Shown here in pieces: positions 40,079 to 47,840 of a DNA stretch of 64,000 nucleotides (position 1 is its first letter; each line of letters opens with the position of its first letter). This DNA is from an uncultured Alphaproteobacteria bacterium (lineage in GTDB: Bacteria; Pseudomonadota; Alphaproteobacteria; Methylaequorales; Methylaequoraceae): assembly GCA_902617375.1 (NCBI GenBank), contig CACMWI010000005.1, forward strand, positions 22,556 through 86,555, given 5' to 3'. Both the position numbers and the translations under genes were made by a program. A model generated the notes under the pieces. It was given only the letters and a program-made list of their open reading frames with translations. It had not been told where the DNA came from and ran no database searches.

Positions 40079-40483
40079 TTATTTAAAAACATAATTTCTA
40101 AAAATTAAAAATCTTAACAAAAATATTATTATTGATGATGTGATTATAGATAGGATTGAATTTGTGAAAAAAAAGATTGATAAAAAAACTACCAGAAAAT
40201 AGTCAAAAATTTTTAAAGCCCATGATGTTTTTAAAAATTTTAAAAAACTCTTTTTGTGTTTCTTACTAAAACTAATAAAACTATGATAAAACCATGAAAA
40301 AACAAAAAGAAATATGTGACAAATTAAATAAGCATTTGAAATTGACATTAAATTTAATAAATCATTCAAATAAATAAATACAATTTTAAAATTAAAAAAC
40401 AAGAAGCTTCCACCGCATACATATAAAAATTCTTTATTTTTAAATTGTTCAAAAATTTTTTTTTCAAAACTTAGCATATACAA
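40079..40483 (-). CDS. GtrA-like four-helix membrane protein
   Basis: This 134-residue protein has four hydrophobic segments (about 23-43, 48-68, 88-108, 110-130). The fold resembles the GtrA family, often paired with a polyprenyl-phosphate glucosyltransferase to flip the glycosylated lipid. Motifs are weak, but the neighbour at 41.2 kb is the expected family 2 glycosyltransferase. It overlaps the upstream methyltransferase by 20 bp. Confidence 0.65.
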   Translation of the reverse strand: MYMLSFEKKIFEQFKNKEFLYVCGGSFLFFNFKIVFIYLNDLLNLMSISNAYLICHIFLFVFSWFYHSFISFSKKHKKSFLKFLKTSWALKIFDYFLVVFLSIFFFTNSILSIITSSIIIFLLRFLIFRNYVFK

Positions 40484-41231
40484 CTATATTCCAGCTTAAT
40501 TTTTTGAAAGGACCAACTAAAACTTTTTCTAATGCTCTTTCAATTAATAAACTTATGAGAGATATTGGAATAAAAATAAAGAAAGGTTTTAAAACAACTT
40601 GAGCTAATATTGGTGTAATAAAACCATTATATTTAAACTTTATATCTTTCATTCCTGAGCACTTGAGAATATTAAAGAGTTGTAATTCTGAGAAAAAAAT
40701 CTGGTTTGATGAATAACTCTTGTCTATTTTCATTCTTATTTTTCTGGCAAGCTGAAATAATTTATTTGCATTTTGTGGTTCTCTAGCAATGAATATTGTT
40801 CCTTTTTTAATTTTACTTTTTAACAAATTTAATATTTTATTTATTTCAGTCATATGATGAAGAGCCCCATCCATTAAAACTAAATCAACTTTTACGTTAT
40901 TAGGAATTTTAAAATTTTTAATATTAGAAATATGAAAACTTACATTATTTAGATCCTTACAAAATTTTCTTGCAACTCTGATCATCTCTGAGGAGATATC
41001 AACACCAATATATTTAGAATATTTATCTTTTAAATAATGAGCATTTGCTCCTATACCACAACCCACATCTAAAATAACAATTTTCTTTTTCAAAGAAAAT
41101 TTATTAAATACACTTCTTATAATATCTCTTCTACATAATTTAGAGGGCAGATAAGCATCTCTAAGAGTTTTATGATCCGCGAACTTATTATAATGTAATT
41201 TTTCAGCTAGTTCTTTATCGACTTTTTTCAT
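40464..41231 (-). CDS. SAM-dependent methyltransferase with hydrophobic C-terminus
   Basis: This 255-residue protein has motif I VILDVGCGIGANAHYLKD, IGVDISSEMIRVARKF and VDLVLMDGALHHMTEINKIL, a standard class I methyltransferase. The last 60 residues include a hydrophobic stretch (FFIFIPISLISLLIERA) that may sit on the membrane. It is in the same minus-strand run as the glycosyltransferases, so a lipid-linked sugar or lipid substrate is plausible. Confidence 0.8.
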   Translation of the reverse strand: MKKVDKELAEKLHYNKFADHKTLRDAYLPSKLCRRDIIRSVFNKFSLKKKIVILDVGCGIGANAHYLKDKYSKYIGVDISSEMIRVARKFCKDLNNVSFHISNIKNFKIPNNVKVDLVLMDGALHHMTEINKILNLLKSKIKKGTIFIAREPQNANKLFQLARKIRMKIDKSYSSNQIFFSELQLFNILKCSGMKDIKFKYNGFITPILAQVVLKPFFIFIPISLISLLIERALEKVLVGPFKKLSWNIVVYAKF

Positions 41232-41244
41232 TTATTAAACTATA

Positions 41245-42147
41245 TTATTTTTCATTTTTATCTTTATTCAAATTGACTATTAATTCCCCCAATAAACCTG
41301 CTAGAAGTGATTGTCCACCAACAATTGTTAGACCTATTATTAGATTTACATTTTGAATAATCTTTTCCGAATATCCGAATACCCAGAAGGAAAATTGAAC
41401 ACTTGAGATTAAAAAAGCTAAGGATAATAAAAAAACACCGATTTTTCCAAAAGTTCTTAATGGACGAAAATAAATTAACATTGATAGGATTTGCGTAAGT
41501 GCCACGTATATGTATTTTAAACTAATAAAAGAACTTCCCTCAAATCGTTTATAAAAAGTTACATCTATTTGTTTGAATTTTAATCCTGCATAATAACTAC
41601 TTAATAATACTTGTTGAGTGTAATTATAATCTCCAAAAATTTTTAAGTCTTTAATATTTTCTTTTCTTATTGCAAAAATTCCTGGTTGACTATCTTCAAT
41701 ATCCCAACCAGTAAGAAATTTCATTAATTTTGAAAAACATATATTTCCCAAACGTCTTAGAATTGGCATTTTATATTTAATTTTGTTTTTTCTATTCCCA
41801 TAAACTAAATCATATTTGTCTTCAGTTATTGGTTTAATTATTTCGAGAATATCTTTTGAATCGTGTTGACAATCTGCATCAATTTTTACTACTAAATTTA
41901 CATCAATGTTATTTGTCAACTTTAAGCCTTCTCTCACTGCCGCACCTAAGCCTTTATTTGATGAATGTTGATGAATTAGTACATTTTTAAAAGTAGATGC
42001 AATTTTGACAGTATTATCAGTTGATCCGTCATCAATTAATAATATTTTTTTTATTTTTTTATTATTAAGCTTCGTGATATTTTTAAGGCATCTGGAGATA
42101 TTTTTTTCTTCGTTATAACACGGAATTAGAATTAGAATTTTGTCCAT
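41245..42147 (-). CDS. Family 2 glycosyltransferase, polyprenyl-phosphate type
   Basis: This 300-residue protein has a GT-A domain (ILIPCYNEEKNISRCL, LLIDDGSTDNTVKIA, VVKIDADCQHDSKDILEI, GNRKNKIKYKMP) and then two transmembrane helices (about 235-255 and 270-290). It resembles dolichol/undecaprenyl-phosphate mannosyl- or glucosyltransferases. QPGIFAIRKEN marks the acceptor region. It overlaps the large membrane protein at 42.1 kb by 16 bp and likely supplies that enzyme with a lipid-linked sugar. Confidence 0.87.
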   Translation of the reverse strand: MDKILILIPCYNEEKNISRCLKNITKLNNKKIKKILLIDDGSTDNTVKIASTFKNVLIHQHSSNKGLGAAVREGLKLTNNIDVNLVVKIDADCQHDSKDILEIIKPITEDKYDLVYGNRKNKIKYKMPILRRLGNICFSKLMKFLTGWDIEDSQPGIFAIRKENIKDLKIFGDYNYTQQVLLSSYYAGLKFKQIDVTFYKRFEGSSFISLKYIYVALTQILSMLIYFRPLRTFGKIGVFLLSLAFLISSVQFSFWVFGYSEKIIQNVNLIIGLTIVGGQSLLAGLLGELIVNLNKDKNEK

Positions 42148-43454
42148 TTTATTGATTTCATACTAAAATATAAAGCTGTTGAAACAGCAAAACCAAAAAC
42201 CATTGGATAACCATATCTTACATTAAAATGAGTAAATAAAGAATGAAATAAAAAATTAAAGATAGTTAAACTAAAAATACTTATGTAGTATTTTTTTTTG
42301 ATATTTTTTATTAAAAATAAAATGAAAAATGGAAAAAAAACAAAACAATATTTTAAACCTCTCCAGCCCATTAAAATCGATATTTTAAAATTTTGTAATG
42401 GATCACTTAATATTCTTTTTAGCAAATAAACCTTAGCCTGACTATAATTTTTCTCACGAATCAAATTTGCAGCATTTATTCTACCTGCAACCCTAAAACT
42501 TTCCTCTGATTTTGTATCAAATCTTCGCCAATAAATACTTGAAATGTTTTTTTCTACTAATGCCTTAATACCAGGTATAGGCGCCCAATATAAAATTCCT
42601 ATGCAGAACTCTTTATTACTCATATTATTATGTTCTAATCTATTTGATAATACTTTAACTGAACCACTTTCAGCAATTGAATATGAATTAAAATAAAAAT
42701 TATTTCTTAGAACCCATGGTAAAATAAAAAAGGTTAATGATAAAAAAAATATTACAAAGTTAGTAAATTTTTGTTTTAAAAAACTCTTTTTTTTAAAGCC
42801 AAAGAGTAAGAGAATTATAATAAAGAATGGAATAAAATATAAAAAAACATTTCTTGTTAAAATCAATAAACTTAAAAATATTGAAAAAAAAATCATCTCA
42901 CTTCTCTTTTGGGTCTTTATAAATCTCGCTAAAAAATAACTTGAAAGTGAAAATAAAAAAAGTCCCAAAGTCTCACTATTATAGTTTATTATCATCTCTT
43001 TGGAGACTATGATCATAGATACCATTGAGACCACTAAACTTGCAATATATGATGCACCAAGCTTTTGGCATGTTTGAAACAAAAAAATTATGGATAAAAT
43101 ACATATCAGGCTAAAAATAAATGATTTTTTTTTTAAAAATACATTACAGTCTTTTTGTTCTACTAAGCATTTTTTCTGTAATTCTTCTAAATTAAAAGTT
43201 TTAATAATAGCACTAAGAAAATAGGGATAACCAGGTGCGCGCCTCATAGTTGGAGTTGCTGCTTTATCTAAATTTGGTGGAGATAGTGAAAAAACACTTT
43301 TATTTATTAAATTAAATGAAATTTCAAAGTATCCATCAGAAGGTAATTTCAAATTTTCGTCAGACCTGGTCCAAAAAAAAAATAAACAAAATCCAATAAT
43401 TGTTATGAGAAAATAACTAGATAAATTTTTATACTTTATATCTTGATACTTCAT
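42132..43454 (-). CDS. Multi-pass membrane glycosyltransferase-like protein (GT39/ArnT type)
   Basis: This 440-residue protein has about ten hydrophobic helices. After the first helix a periplasmic loop has KLPSDGYFEISFNLINKS and MRRAPGYPYFLSAIIKTF. The R-x-P-G-Y-P motif and an acidic residue in the first loop are typical of PMT/ArnT-type (GT-C) enzymes that use polyprenyl-phosphate sugars. The acceptor is unknown. It overlaps the next upstream gene by 26 bp, so the five-gene run is one transcript. Confidence 0.72.
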   Translation of the reverse strand: MKYQDIKYKNLSSYFLITIIGFCLFFFWTRSDENLKLPSDGYFEISFNLINKSVFSLSPPNLDKAATPTMRRAPGYPYFLSAIIKTFNLEELQKKCLVEQKDCNVFLKKKSFIFSLICILSIIFLFQTCQKLGASYIASLVVSMVSMIIVSKEMIINYNSETLGLFLFSLSSYFLARFIKTQKRSEMIFFSIFLSLLILTRNVFLYFIPFFIIILLLFGFKKKSFLKQKFTNFVIFFLSLTFFILPWVLRNNFYFNSYSIAESGSVKVLSNRLEHNNMSNKEFCIGILYWAPIPGIKALVEKNISSIYWRRFDTKSEESFRVAGRINAANLIREKNYSQAKVYLLKRILSDPLQNFKISILMGWRGLKYCFVFFPFFILFLIKNIKKKYYISIFSLTIFNFLFHSLFTHFNVRYGYPMVFGFAVSTALYFSMKSIKWTKF

Positions 43455-44223
43455 TAAATTTCAAAAATGTGATTATTAAAATTGGAATGAACCATTTGAA
43501 GAAATAAACTAAATAGTAAAATTTAGTCAAATCAGGATAAAATTCAGACCTCGTACCAATCCAATTATCTTCTTTGGACAAATAAATTTTTTCTAATATA
43601 TTGACTACGTTTTTTGGGTAACCAGCAGATTTATAAGCCTTATCTATGATATCTGAGTTAAAATATAAATTTGAAAGTTCAGTTTCAAAAATTACATTAT
43701 AATCTGGATCCAGAATATAATTTTTTCCCCCGCTATTTAAATTCACAACAACATGACCACCTAACGATACCAAAAGTGGATTAAAATTATTTCTTTTTAA
43801 AAAATCATATAAAGCTAAGGAGCTTTGAGAACATAGACCATAGCCTCGTTCAATTATTTTGTTCCATTTAAATCTCTCTATTTTTAAAATTTTTTCTTTT
43901 TCTGCTAGAAGCGAAATTCTTTGAATTAAGAAAATAATCCAGTTTTCAGAAAATTCAATAAAGTTACTATCTGGCCAAAAATTTTTGATACTCGCTGCAA
44001 AGAGATAGTTAATTCTCTTTAAATCTTGTTTAGAAATATCTTCTAAATCAAGATCTCTAAGATTCTTTTTTGTTTGTTGTGACTCTAATAAGGGAATATT
44101 ATTTTTATGAATCATATTTGAGTTTTCCGTAAAATATGGGCTTAATGGTAAAAAAGTCCCATAAATATTTACTAATAAGATAACAAAACTTAATTGAAAA
44201 AAAATTTTTTTTAAAATCTGCAT
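43429..44223 (-). CDS. Membrane-anchored transglutaminase-like protein
   Basis: This 264-residue protein has hydrophobic segments at about 8-27 and 245-262 flanking an extracytoplasmic domain with a papain-like triad: Cys131 in RGYGLCSQSS, His157 in LGGHVVVNL and Asp172 in ILDPDYNV. These positions match the transglutaminase-like superfamily used for peptide cleavage or cross-linking. It leads the glycan run 44.2-40.1 kb, so it may process the surface product. The substrate is unknown. Confidence 0.68.
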   Translation of the reverse strand: MQILKKIFFQLSFVILLVNIYGTFLPLSPYFTENSNMIHKNNIPLLESQQTKKNLRDLDLEDISKQDLKRINYLFAASIKNFWPDSNFIEFSENWIIFLIQRISLLAEKEKILKIERFKWNKIIERGYGLCSQSSLALYDFLKRNNFNPLLVSLGGHVVVNLNSGGKNYILDPDYNVIFETELSNLYFNSDIIDKAYKSAGYPKNVVNILEKIYLSKEDNWIGTRSEFYPDLTKFYYLVYFFKWFIPILIITFLKFNEVSRYKV

Positions 44224-44341
44224 TTTTTAGTAGCAACTTAAATTATATATACTAAAAAATATTTTCCAAAAGATAAAAAAACTATTATTATAAATTAGCA
44301 TTTATCTCTTAAAAAAAATAATTTTACATAGAAGAAAAAGT

Positions 44342-45052
44342 ATGTCGGATGTTGGTGAAAAAATTATCGCAGGAAACTCAAACTGGACTTTTAAAGGAAA
44401 AGTAGCAAAAAATTTTTCTAGACATATAAAAAAATCAGTTCCTTTATATGAGGAAGGGCATAATCTAATCTGCAGAATAAGTGATTTTTTTGTTCCAGAT
44501 GATTCTGTTTGTTACGAACTTGGTATGTCTAATGGAAACCTTATACAGAAATTAGCCAAAAGACATCAAAAAAAAAAAGTAAAATTTATTGGGTTGGATA
44601 GCGAAAATGACATGGTAGAAATTGCAAAAAAAAAACTTAAAAAAATTAATAATGTAAGCTTCTATTGTAAAGATATAACTAATTACAAATTTGACAAAGC
44701 TGACTTAATAATTTCTTATTATACTATACAGTTTGTATCACCAAGAAAAAGACAGGAGTTAATTGACAAAATTTATAATGCACTTAACTGGGGAGGAGCA
44801 TTTATAATGTTTGAAAAAACTAGAGGTAATGATGCAAGGTTTCAAGATATATGGACAGCAATTTATTCTGATTTCAAGTTGGAGCAAGGCTATTCTCCTG
44901 AAGAGATAATGAATAAAAGTAGAAGTTTAAAAGGAATTTTAGAACCCTTTTCGATGAAAGGAAATTTGGATATGCTTAAAAGAGCTGGATTTATTGATAT
45001 AGCAACCATATTTAAATATGTTCCATTTGCTGGATTCATCTCAATTAAATAA
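44342..45052 (+). CDS. CmoA-like carboxy-SAM synthase family protein
   Basis: This 236-residue SAM-binding protein resembles CmoA: SNWTFKGKVAKNFSRHIKKS then VPLYEEGHNLI, motif I VCYELGMSNGNLIQKLAKR, FIGLDSENDMVEIAKKKL and LIISYYTIQFV. CmoA makes carboxy-S-adenosylmethionine for tRNA wobble uridine modification with CmoB. No cmoB is in the window, and similar stand-alone copies occur in marine phages and islands, so the function is less certain than the family. It lies 81 bp upstream of tRNA-Leu. Confidence 0.75.
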   Translation: MSDVGEKIIAGNSNWTFKGKVAKNFSRHIKKSVPLYEEGHNLICRISDFFVPDDSVCYELGMSNGNLIQKLAKRHQKKKVKFIGLDSENDMVEIAKKKLKKINNVSFYCKDITNYKFDKADLIISYYTIQFVSPRKRQELIDKIYNALNWGGAFIMFEKTRGNDARFQDIWTAIYSDFKLEQGYSPEEIMNKSRSLKGILEPFSMKGNLDMLKRAGFIDIATIFKYVPFAGFISIK

Positions 45053-45133
45053 TTTAATCTAAAAATTCTTAAATATTTATTCATTTTTATCTAAATTATT
45101 CTGTATATTTAAAAATATAATTAGTTAACTTAA

Positions 45134-45220
45134 GCCCCTATGGCGGAATTGGTAGACGCGACGGATTCAAAATCCGTTGAACTTCGGTTCATGTCCGTTC
45201 GAGTCGGACTAGGGGTACCA
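45134..45220 (+). tRNA. tRNA-Leu (anticodon CAA)
   Basis: The 87-nt gene folds as a complete type II tRNA. The acceptor stem GCCCCTA pairs with TAGGGGT, the D-arm has GGTAGACGCG, and the anticodon loop TTCAAAA carries CAA at 45168-45170. The variable-arm hairpin is GAAC-TTCG-GTTC and the T-arm is GTCCG-TTCGAGT-CGGAC; CCA is encoded. It reads UUG leucine codons. Its 3' 57 bp are repeated three times downstream, so it is the integration site for the island array. Confidence 0.97.
45164..45220 (+). repeat. Attachment-core repeat 1 (inside tRNA-Leu)
   Basis: This is the 57-bp tRNA-Leu segment, from the anticodon stem to the CCA end, that recurs at 45934, 54812 and 60909 in the same orientation. 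Integrases of the tyrosine family commonly use such tRNA 3' ends as attB. Confidence 0.85.
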
Positions 45221-45234
45221 TTTTTTGAAATTTC

Positions 45235-45837
45235 ATGAAAAAAGCAGAGGATAAAATTACAACAAATATTCTTGATTATTTTCTAAACAGACCAAGAATG
45301 TATCAACGAAAATATGTGTTGTCTAAGAACTCTTCTTGCCCAAGATCTAGTGGCATTTATGCATGGTATTTCAAAAATGATTTGTTTAAATTTCCTAACC
45401 AAAAAAGTATTTCTACTCACAAGAACTACTCAATATTATACATAGGAATTGCACCATCAGGATTAACCAGCAAAAGTAATATTAGAAAAAGAATTTTTAA
45501 TCATTTCCGAGGTACAGCTTATGGGTCGACACTCAGATTATCACTAGGAGTATTATTATCAATCAAAAGTAAATTCATATTAAGAAGAATAAAAAATAAA
45601 AAAATAATTAGATTTACGGATGAGGGTGAAGACTGGATTGATAATTGGTTAGAAAAAAATTCATTGGTTTCGTGGTTTGAGAATCCCCGACCTTGGAAAA
45701 TTGAAAAGAATTTGATTAATCAACTCTACTTACCATTGAACATTCAAGGTAATTTAGATAATCCTTTTAAATCCATACTGATCGATTTGAGAAAAAATGC
45801 AAGAGAAAGAGCAATGAATCTCCCAATTATTAAATGA
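45235..45837 (+). CDS. GIY-YIG family protein read directly behind tRNA-Leu
   Basis: This 200-residue protein has a GIY-YIG-like core: SSGIYAWYF (GIY at 40-42), ILYIGIAP (YIG at 69-71), IRKRIFNHFRG with Arg and His90, then the conserved family block GSTLRLSLGVLL and a C-terminal DRKNARERAMNLP-like segment. This family is chromosomally widespread, and its target is unknown. The ATG is only 14 nt after the tRNA CCA end with no promoter between, so it is probably transcribed through the tRNA gene. It is the sole gene between repeats 1 and 2. Confidence 0.82.
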   Translation: MKKAEDKITTNILDYFLNRPRMYQRKYVLSKNSSCPRSSGIYAWYFKNDLFKFPNQKSISTHKNYSILYIGIAPSGLTSKSNIRKRIFNHFRGTAYGSTLRLSLGVLLSIKSKFILRRIKNKKIIRFTDEGEDWIDNWLEKNSLVSWFENPRPWKIEKNLINQLYLPLNIQGNLDNPFKSILIDLRKNARERAMNLPIIK

Positions 45838-45842
45838 AGAAT

Positions 45843-45990
45843 ATTCTAAAGATTTTATTAAAAAGTTTCATACTAAAGTCTGATAGTAAAATTTATTTGT
45901 ATTTAAATCAATGACTTACAATCAAACGCAACTGATTCAAAATACGTTGAACTTCGGTTCATGTCCGTTCGAGTCGGACTAGGGGAACCA
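45843..45990 (+). repeat. Attachment repeat 2 with left arm
   Basis: The core 45934-45990 matches the tRNA-Leu 3' end in 55 of 57 positions (C to A in the anticodon stem, T to A next to the discriminator). Upstream, TGATAGTAAA and a T/A-rich stretch with TTTAAATCAATGACTTACAA closely match the region before repeat 3. An ATTCTAAAGATTTT element starts 91 nt before the core, as at repeat 4. This looks like an att site with integrase arm sequences. Confidence 0.82.
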
Positions 45991-46004
45991 TTTTTAGGAA
46001 TTTT

Positions 46005-46062
46005 ATGAAAAAAGTAGAGGATAGAATTACAGCAAATATTTTGGACTACCTCTTTAACATTC
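46005..46062 (+). pseudogene. Duplicated 5' end of the GIY-YIG gene
   Basis: After repeat 2 the sequence continues to match the DNA behind the tRNA. An ATG at 46005, 15 nt past the core, starts MKKVEDRITANILDY, against MKKAEDKITTNILDY in the intact gene at 45235. Similarity ends after about 18 codons, and the frame then runs into unrelated sequence. It is a truncated duplicate created with the attachment repeat. Confidence 0.8.
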
Positions 46063-46071
46063 TAAATAATT

Positions 46072-46242
46072 TTAATCATTATCAATTAAAAAATCATATT
46101 CATCTTTTAATCCAATACAATCTCTAACAATTGAAATATCAACATCTAATTTCTTACTTAATTTTTGTAAATCTTTGAGTTTAGGATCTTTAATTTTTCT
46201 AAATTCAAAATTAATTTTCTTACATAATTCATTATAATTCAC
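46072..46242 (-). CDS. Small protein of unknown function (56 aa)
   Basis: The open frame starts at GTG 46242, with AAGGAAA about 10 nt upstream, and ends at TAA 46072. The peptide begins VNYNELCKKINFEFRKIKDP and continues with KLKDLQKLSKKLDVDISIVRD, two predicted helices with a charged tail. I recognise no family. The charged, helical composition and ribosome-binding site argue that it is real, but it is short. It sits just inside the left end of the 8.8-kb island. Confidence 0.45.
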   Translation of the reverse strand: MNYNELCKKINFEFRKIKDPKLKDLQKLSKKLDVDISIVRDCIGLKDEYDFLIDND

Positions 46243-46405
46243 TTCTTAATTTTCCTTATATTTTGTAATTCCTAATAAATACATTATAGTCAAAAAAATT
46301 TAATACACTTTGATATTATTAAACATTTATAAAATAGGAATTTAAAATATTTTTGAATTTAAAGTTATCTAAAAAATTAATGAAAAACCTCCCCCCTTTT
46401 TTTCT

Positions 46406-46434
46406 TTGACTTTTTTAATCAATGTTTATTATTA
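46406..46434 (+). promoter_or_regulatory. Possible promoter for the tandem membrane-protein genes
   Basis: TTGACT (46406-46411) followed at 15-17 bp by TATTAT/TTATTA (46427-46434) precedes ATG 46457. It is the best promoter-like sequence in a 214-bp gap that otherwise holds only A/T-rich DNA and a CCTCCCCCC tract of unknown meaning. Confidence 0.35.
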
Positions 46435-46456
46435 TTTACTTACAGCTAATTGGATT

Positions 46457-46711
46457 ATGAAAAAATTATTAAATGTGAAAAATAAAAAACTTACATTTGT
46501 CAGGATTATTCTTATTGCCTTGCCTTCATACTTAGTTGCTTTTTTTTCTCAGAAAATTCTATTTGTTGTTCCCACAATTGCAATGATGATGATGATTGCA
46601 AATTCTATAGAAACTGGAAATACATCAAATAGAAATAGAATTGAGGAAGACAATCTTGCTGAAATTGATTCAGATTCGGATGGGCTTAGTGATGGTGAAG
46701 GGGGTGTTTAA
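46457..46711 (+). CDS. Small membrane protein with acidic tail, paralogue A
   Basis: This 84-residue protein has a basic N-terminus, a hydrophobic region (about 15-48; ILIALPSYLVAFFSQ, then VVPTIAMMMMIANSI) and an acidic C-terminal tail (AEIDSDSDGLSDGEGGV). The tail resembles a calcium-binding DSDSDG pattern. I chose ATG 46457; an upstream TTG adds 17 unlikely residues. The stop overlaps the next ATG (TAATG). The next gene is a diverged copy. No known family was recognised. Confidence 0.7.
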   Translation: MKKLLNVKNKKLTFVRIILIALPSYLVAFFSQKILFVVPTIAMMMMIANSIETGNTSNRNRIEEDNLAEIDSDSDGLSDGEGGV

Positions 46712-46941
46712 TGTTTGGACTTAAAATAAAAAATCCTAAATCTCTTTTTTTAAAAATATTGTTAGTATTTTTGCCTATATATTTAATTGCATATTTTACA
46801 CAAAATATGGTCTATGTTCTGCCATCTCTTGCCGCCGGAATAATTCTTGGTAATAGTATTAATGATGAATCTAAAATTGATAGTGATGAAAGTGATGATG
46901 GGGAATCAGACGACGGAGCATCAGAAAGTTCAGACGCATAA
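46711..46941 (+). CDS. Small membrane protein with acidic tail, paralogue B
   Basis: This 76-residue protein has the same layout as the preceding gene: hydrophobic region ILLVFLPIYLIAYFTQ, then VLPSLAAGIILGNSI, and an acidic Ser/Asp/Glu tail (SDESDDGESDDGASE). The shared pattern LPxYLxAxFxQ...VxP...NSI shows a tandem duplication. It is translationally coupled to paralogue A. The function is unknown; the pair could form a hetero-oligomer in the inner membrane. Confidence 0.7.
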   Translation: MFGLKIKNPKSLFLKILLVFLPIYLIAYFTQNMVYVLPSLAAGIILGNSINDESKIDSDESDDGESDDGASESSDA

Positions 46942-47006
46942 CAAATTGTAAATATTTTAAATTTAACATTTGCTTTGCTGATATGAATACTTATTTGATA
47001 ATTTGT

Positions 47007-47636
47007 TTAAAAACTCTTGTTTCGCATAACTCTTAAAATTGCATCAGACATGCCTGGACCGATCCCTTGTATTTTTTCTCCTCTACCCAACATTCCTTGA
47101 ATTTCTTTTAATGAATAATTTTTTTTTAAGAAGTTAAGTGTTTTTTCTGGAAATTGTGGAATTTCAGAAATATCTGACCACACTTCGTTAATTTTTTTTT
47201 GTTCCTGAGCTTTTCTTTCCCTCTCTATTCTTTGTTTCTCCGCCTCTTTCTCCATCTTTATTCTTTCTCTTTCAGCCTTCTCTTTTGCCTTTTGTTCTAA
47301 CCACTTTTGCTTGTTTTCTTCTTTTCGTCTTTTCTCTTCTTTTTTCTTTTCTTCTTTTAATTTTTTAAATTCTTGCTTTTGCTTTGCACCTTCTTGCTTT
47401 CTCTTTAAATTCTCTTGCTTTTTTAGTAACTTTAATTCTTTTCTTTTTTTGATAGATTCCTCAGAATAATAACCTTTAAAAATTACCATTTTAAAAATTA
47501 TAATTATTGCATAACAAAGAGAGATCAAAAAAATCAAGACATAAAGGAAAAAAGACTCGCTACGATTAACGAAATAAATCGAAAGGCAGAATGAAATTAA
47601 AATAACTGTTAGTGTAACTTTTAATCTTTTTGGCAT
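47007..47636 (-). CDS. Membrane protein with coiled coil and HhH-like C-terminus
   Basis: This 209-residue protein has two hydrophobic helices at about 7-27 and 31-53, then a very long Lys/Glu/Arg/Gln coiled coil (about 62-145). A short C-terminal domain has the segment KIQGIGPGMSDAILRVM, which resembles a helix-hairpin-helix DNA-binding motif. It could tether nucleic acid to the membrane, but this is inference from motif shape. No family was recognised. It is located in the 8.8-kb island. Confidence 0.6.
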   Translation of the reverse strand: MPKRLKVTLTVILISFCLSIYFVNRSESFFLYVLIFLISLCYAIIIIFKMVIFKGYYSEESIKKRKELKLLKKQENLKRKQEGAKQKQEFKKLKEEKKKEEKRRKEENKQKWLEQKAKEKAERERIKMEKEAEKQRIERERKAQEQKKINEVWSDISEIPQFPEKTLNFLKKNYSLKEIQGMLGRGEKIQGIGPGMSDAILRVMRNKSF

Positions 47637-47679
47637 ATCTTAAATTATAGTCCAATATTGGGATTTACAAAAATTTTTT

Positions 47680-47802
47680 TTAATTTATCTTGCTTTCTTT
47701 TTCAATAAATATTTCTATGTTTTCTAATAAACCTGAAAAAGAGTACCCGTACATTTCGCAAACATACATTCCGGCAATAACACCGACTAAAAATTTAATC
47801 AT
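47680..47802 (-). CDS. Small single-span membrane protein (40 aa)
   Basis: The frame starts at ATG 47802 and ends at TAA 47680. The peptide starts MIKFLVGVIAGMYVCEMYG and ends in a charged helix (ENIEIFIEKESKIN). One glycine-containing hydrophobic helix followed by a charged tail is typical of small phage- and island-encoded membrane proteins. It lies between the HhH-like protein and the lipoprotein gene on the same strand. No strong ribosome-binding site is visible. Confidence 0.5.
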   Translation of the reverse strand: MIKFLVGVIAGMYVCEMYGYSFSGLLENIEIFIEKESKIN

Positions 47803-47840
47803 TATATGTTACCAAAATTCATTTATATTTCGAATTTCCT

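Noticed and set aside
42132..43454. Wzy polymerase or O-antigen ligase
   Set aside because: The R-x-P-G-Y-P loop after helix 1 fits GT39/ArnT-type enzymes better, and no long Wzy-type periplasmic loop is seen.
45235..45837. Integrase for the tRNA-Leu array
   Set aside because: Although next to the tRNA, the protein has GIY-YIG motifs and none of the R-H-R-Y residues of tyrosine recombinases.
46911..47006. Toxin-antitoxin pair formed by the two small acidic-tail proteins
   Set aside because: The two are paralogues of each other with the same layout, not a toxin with a distinct antitoxin.
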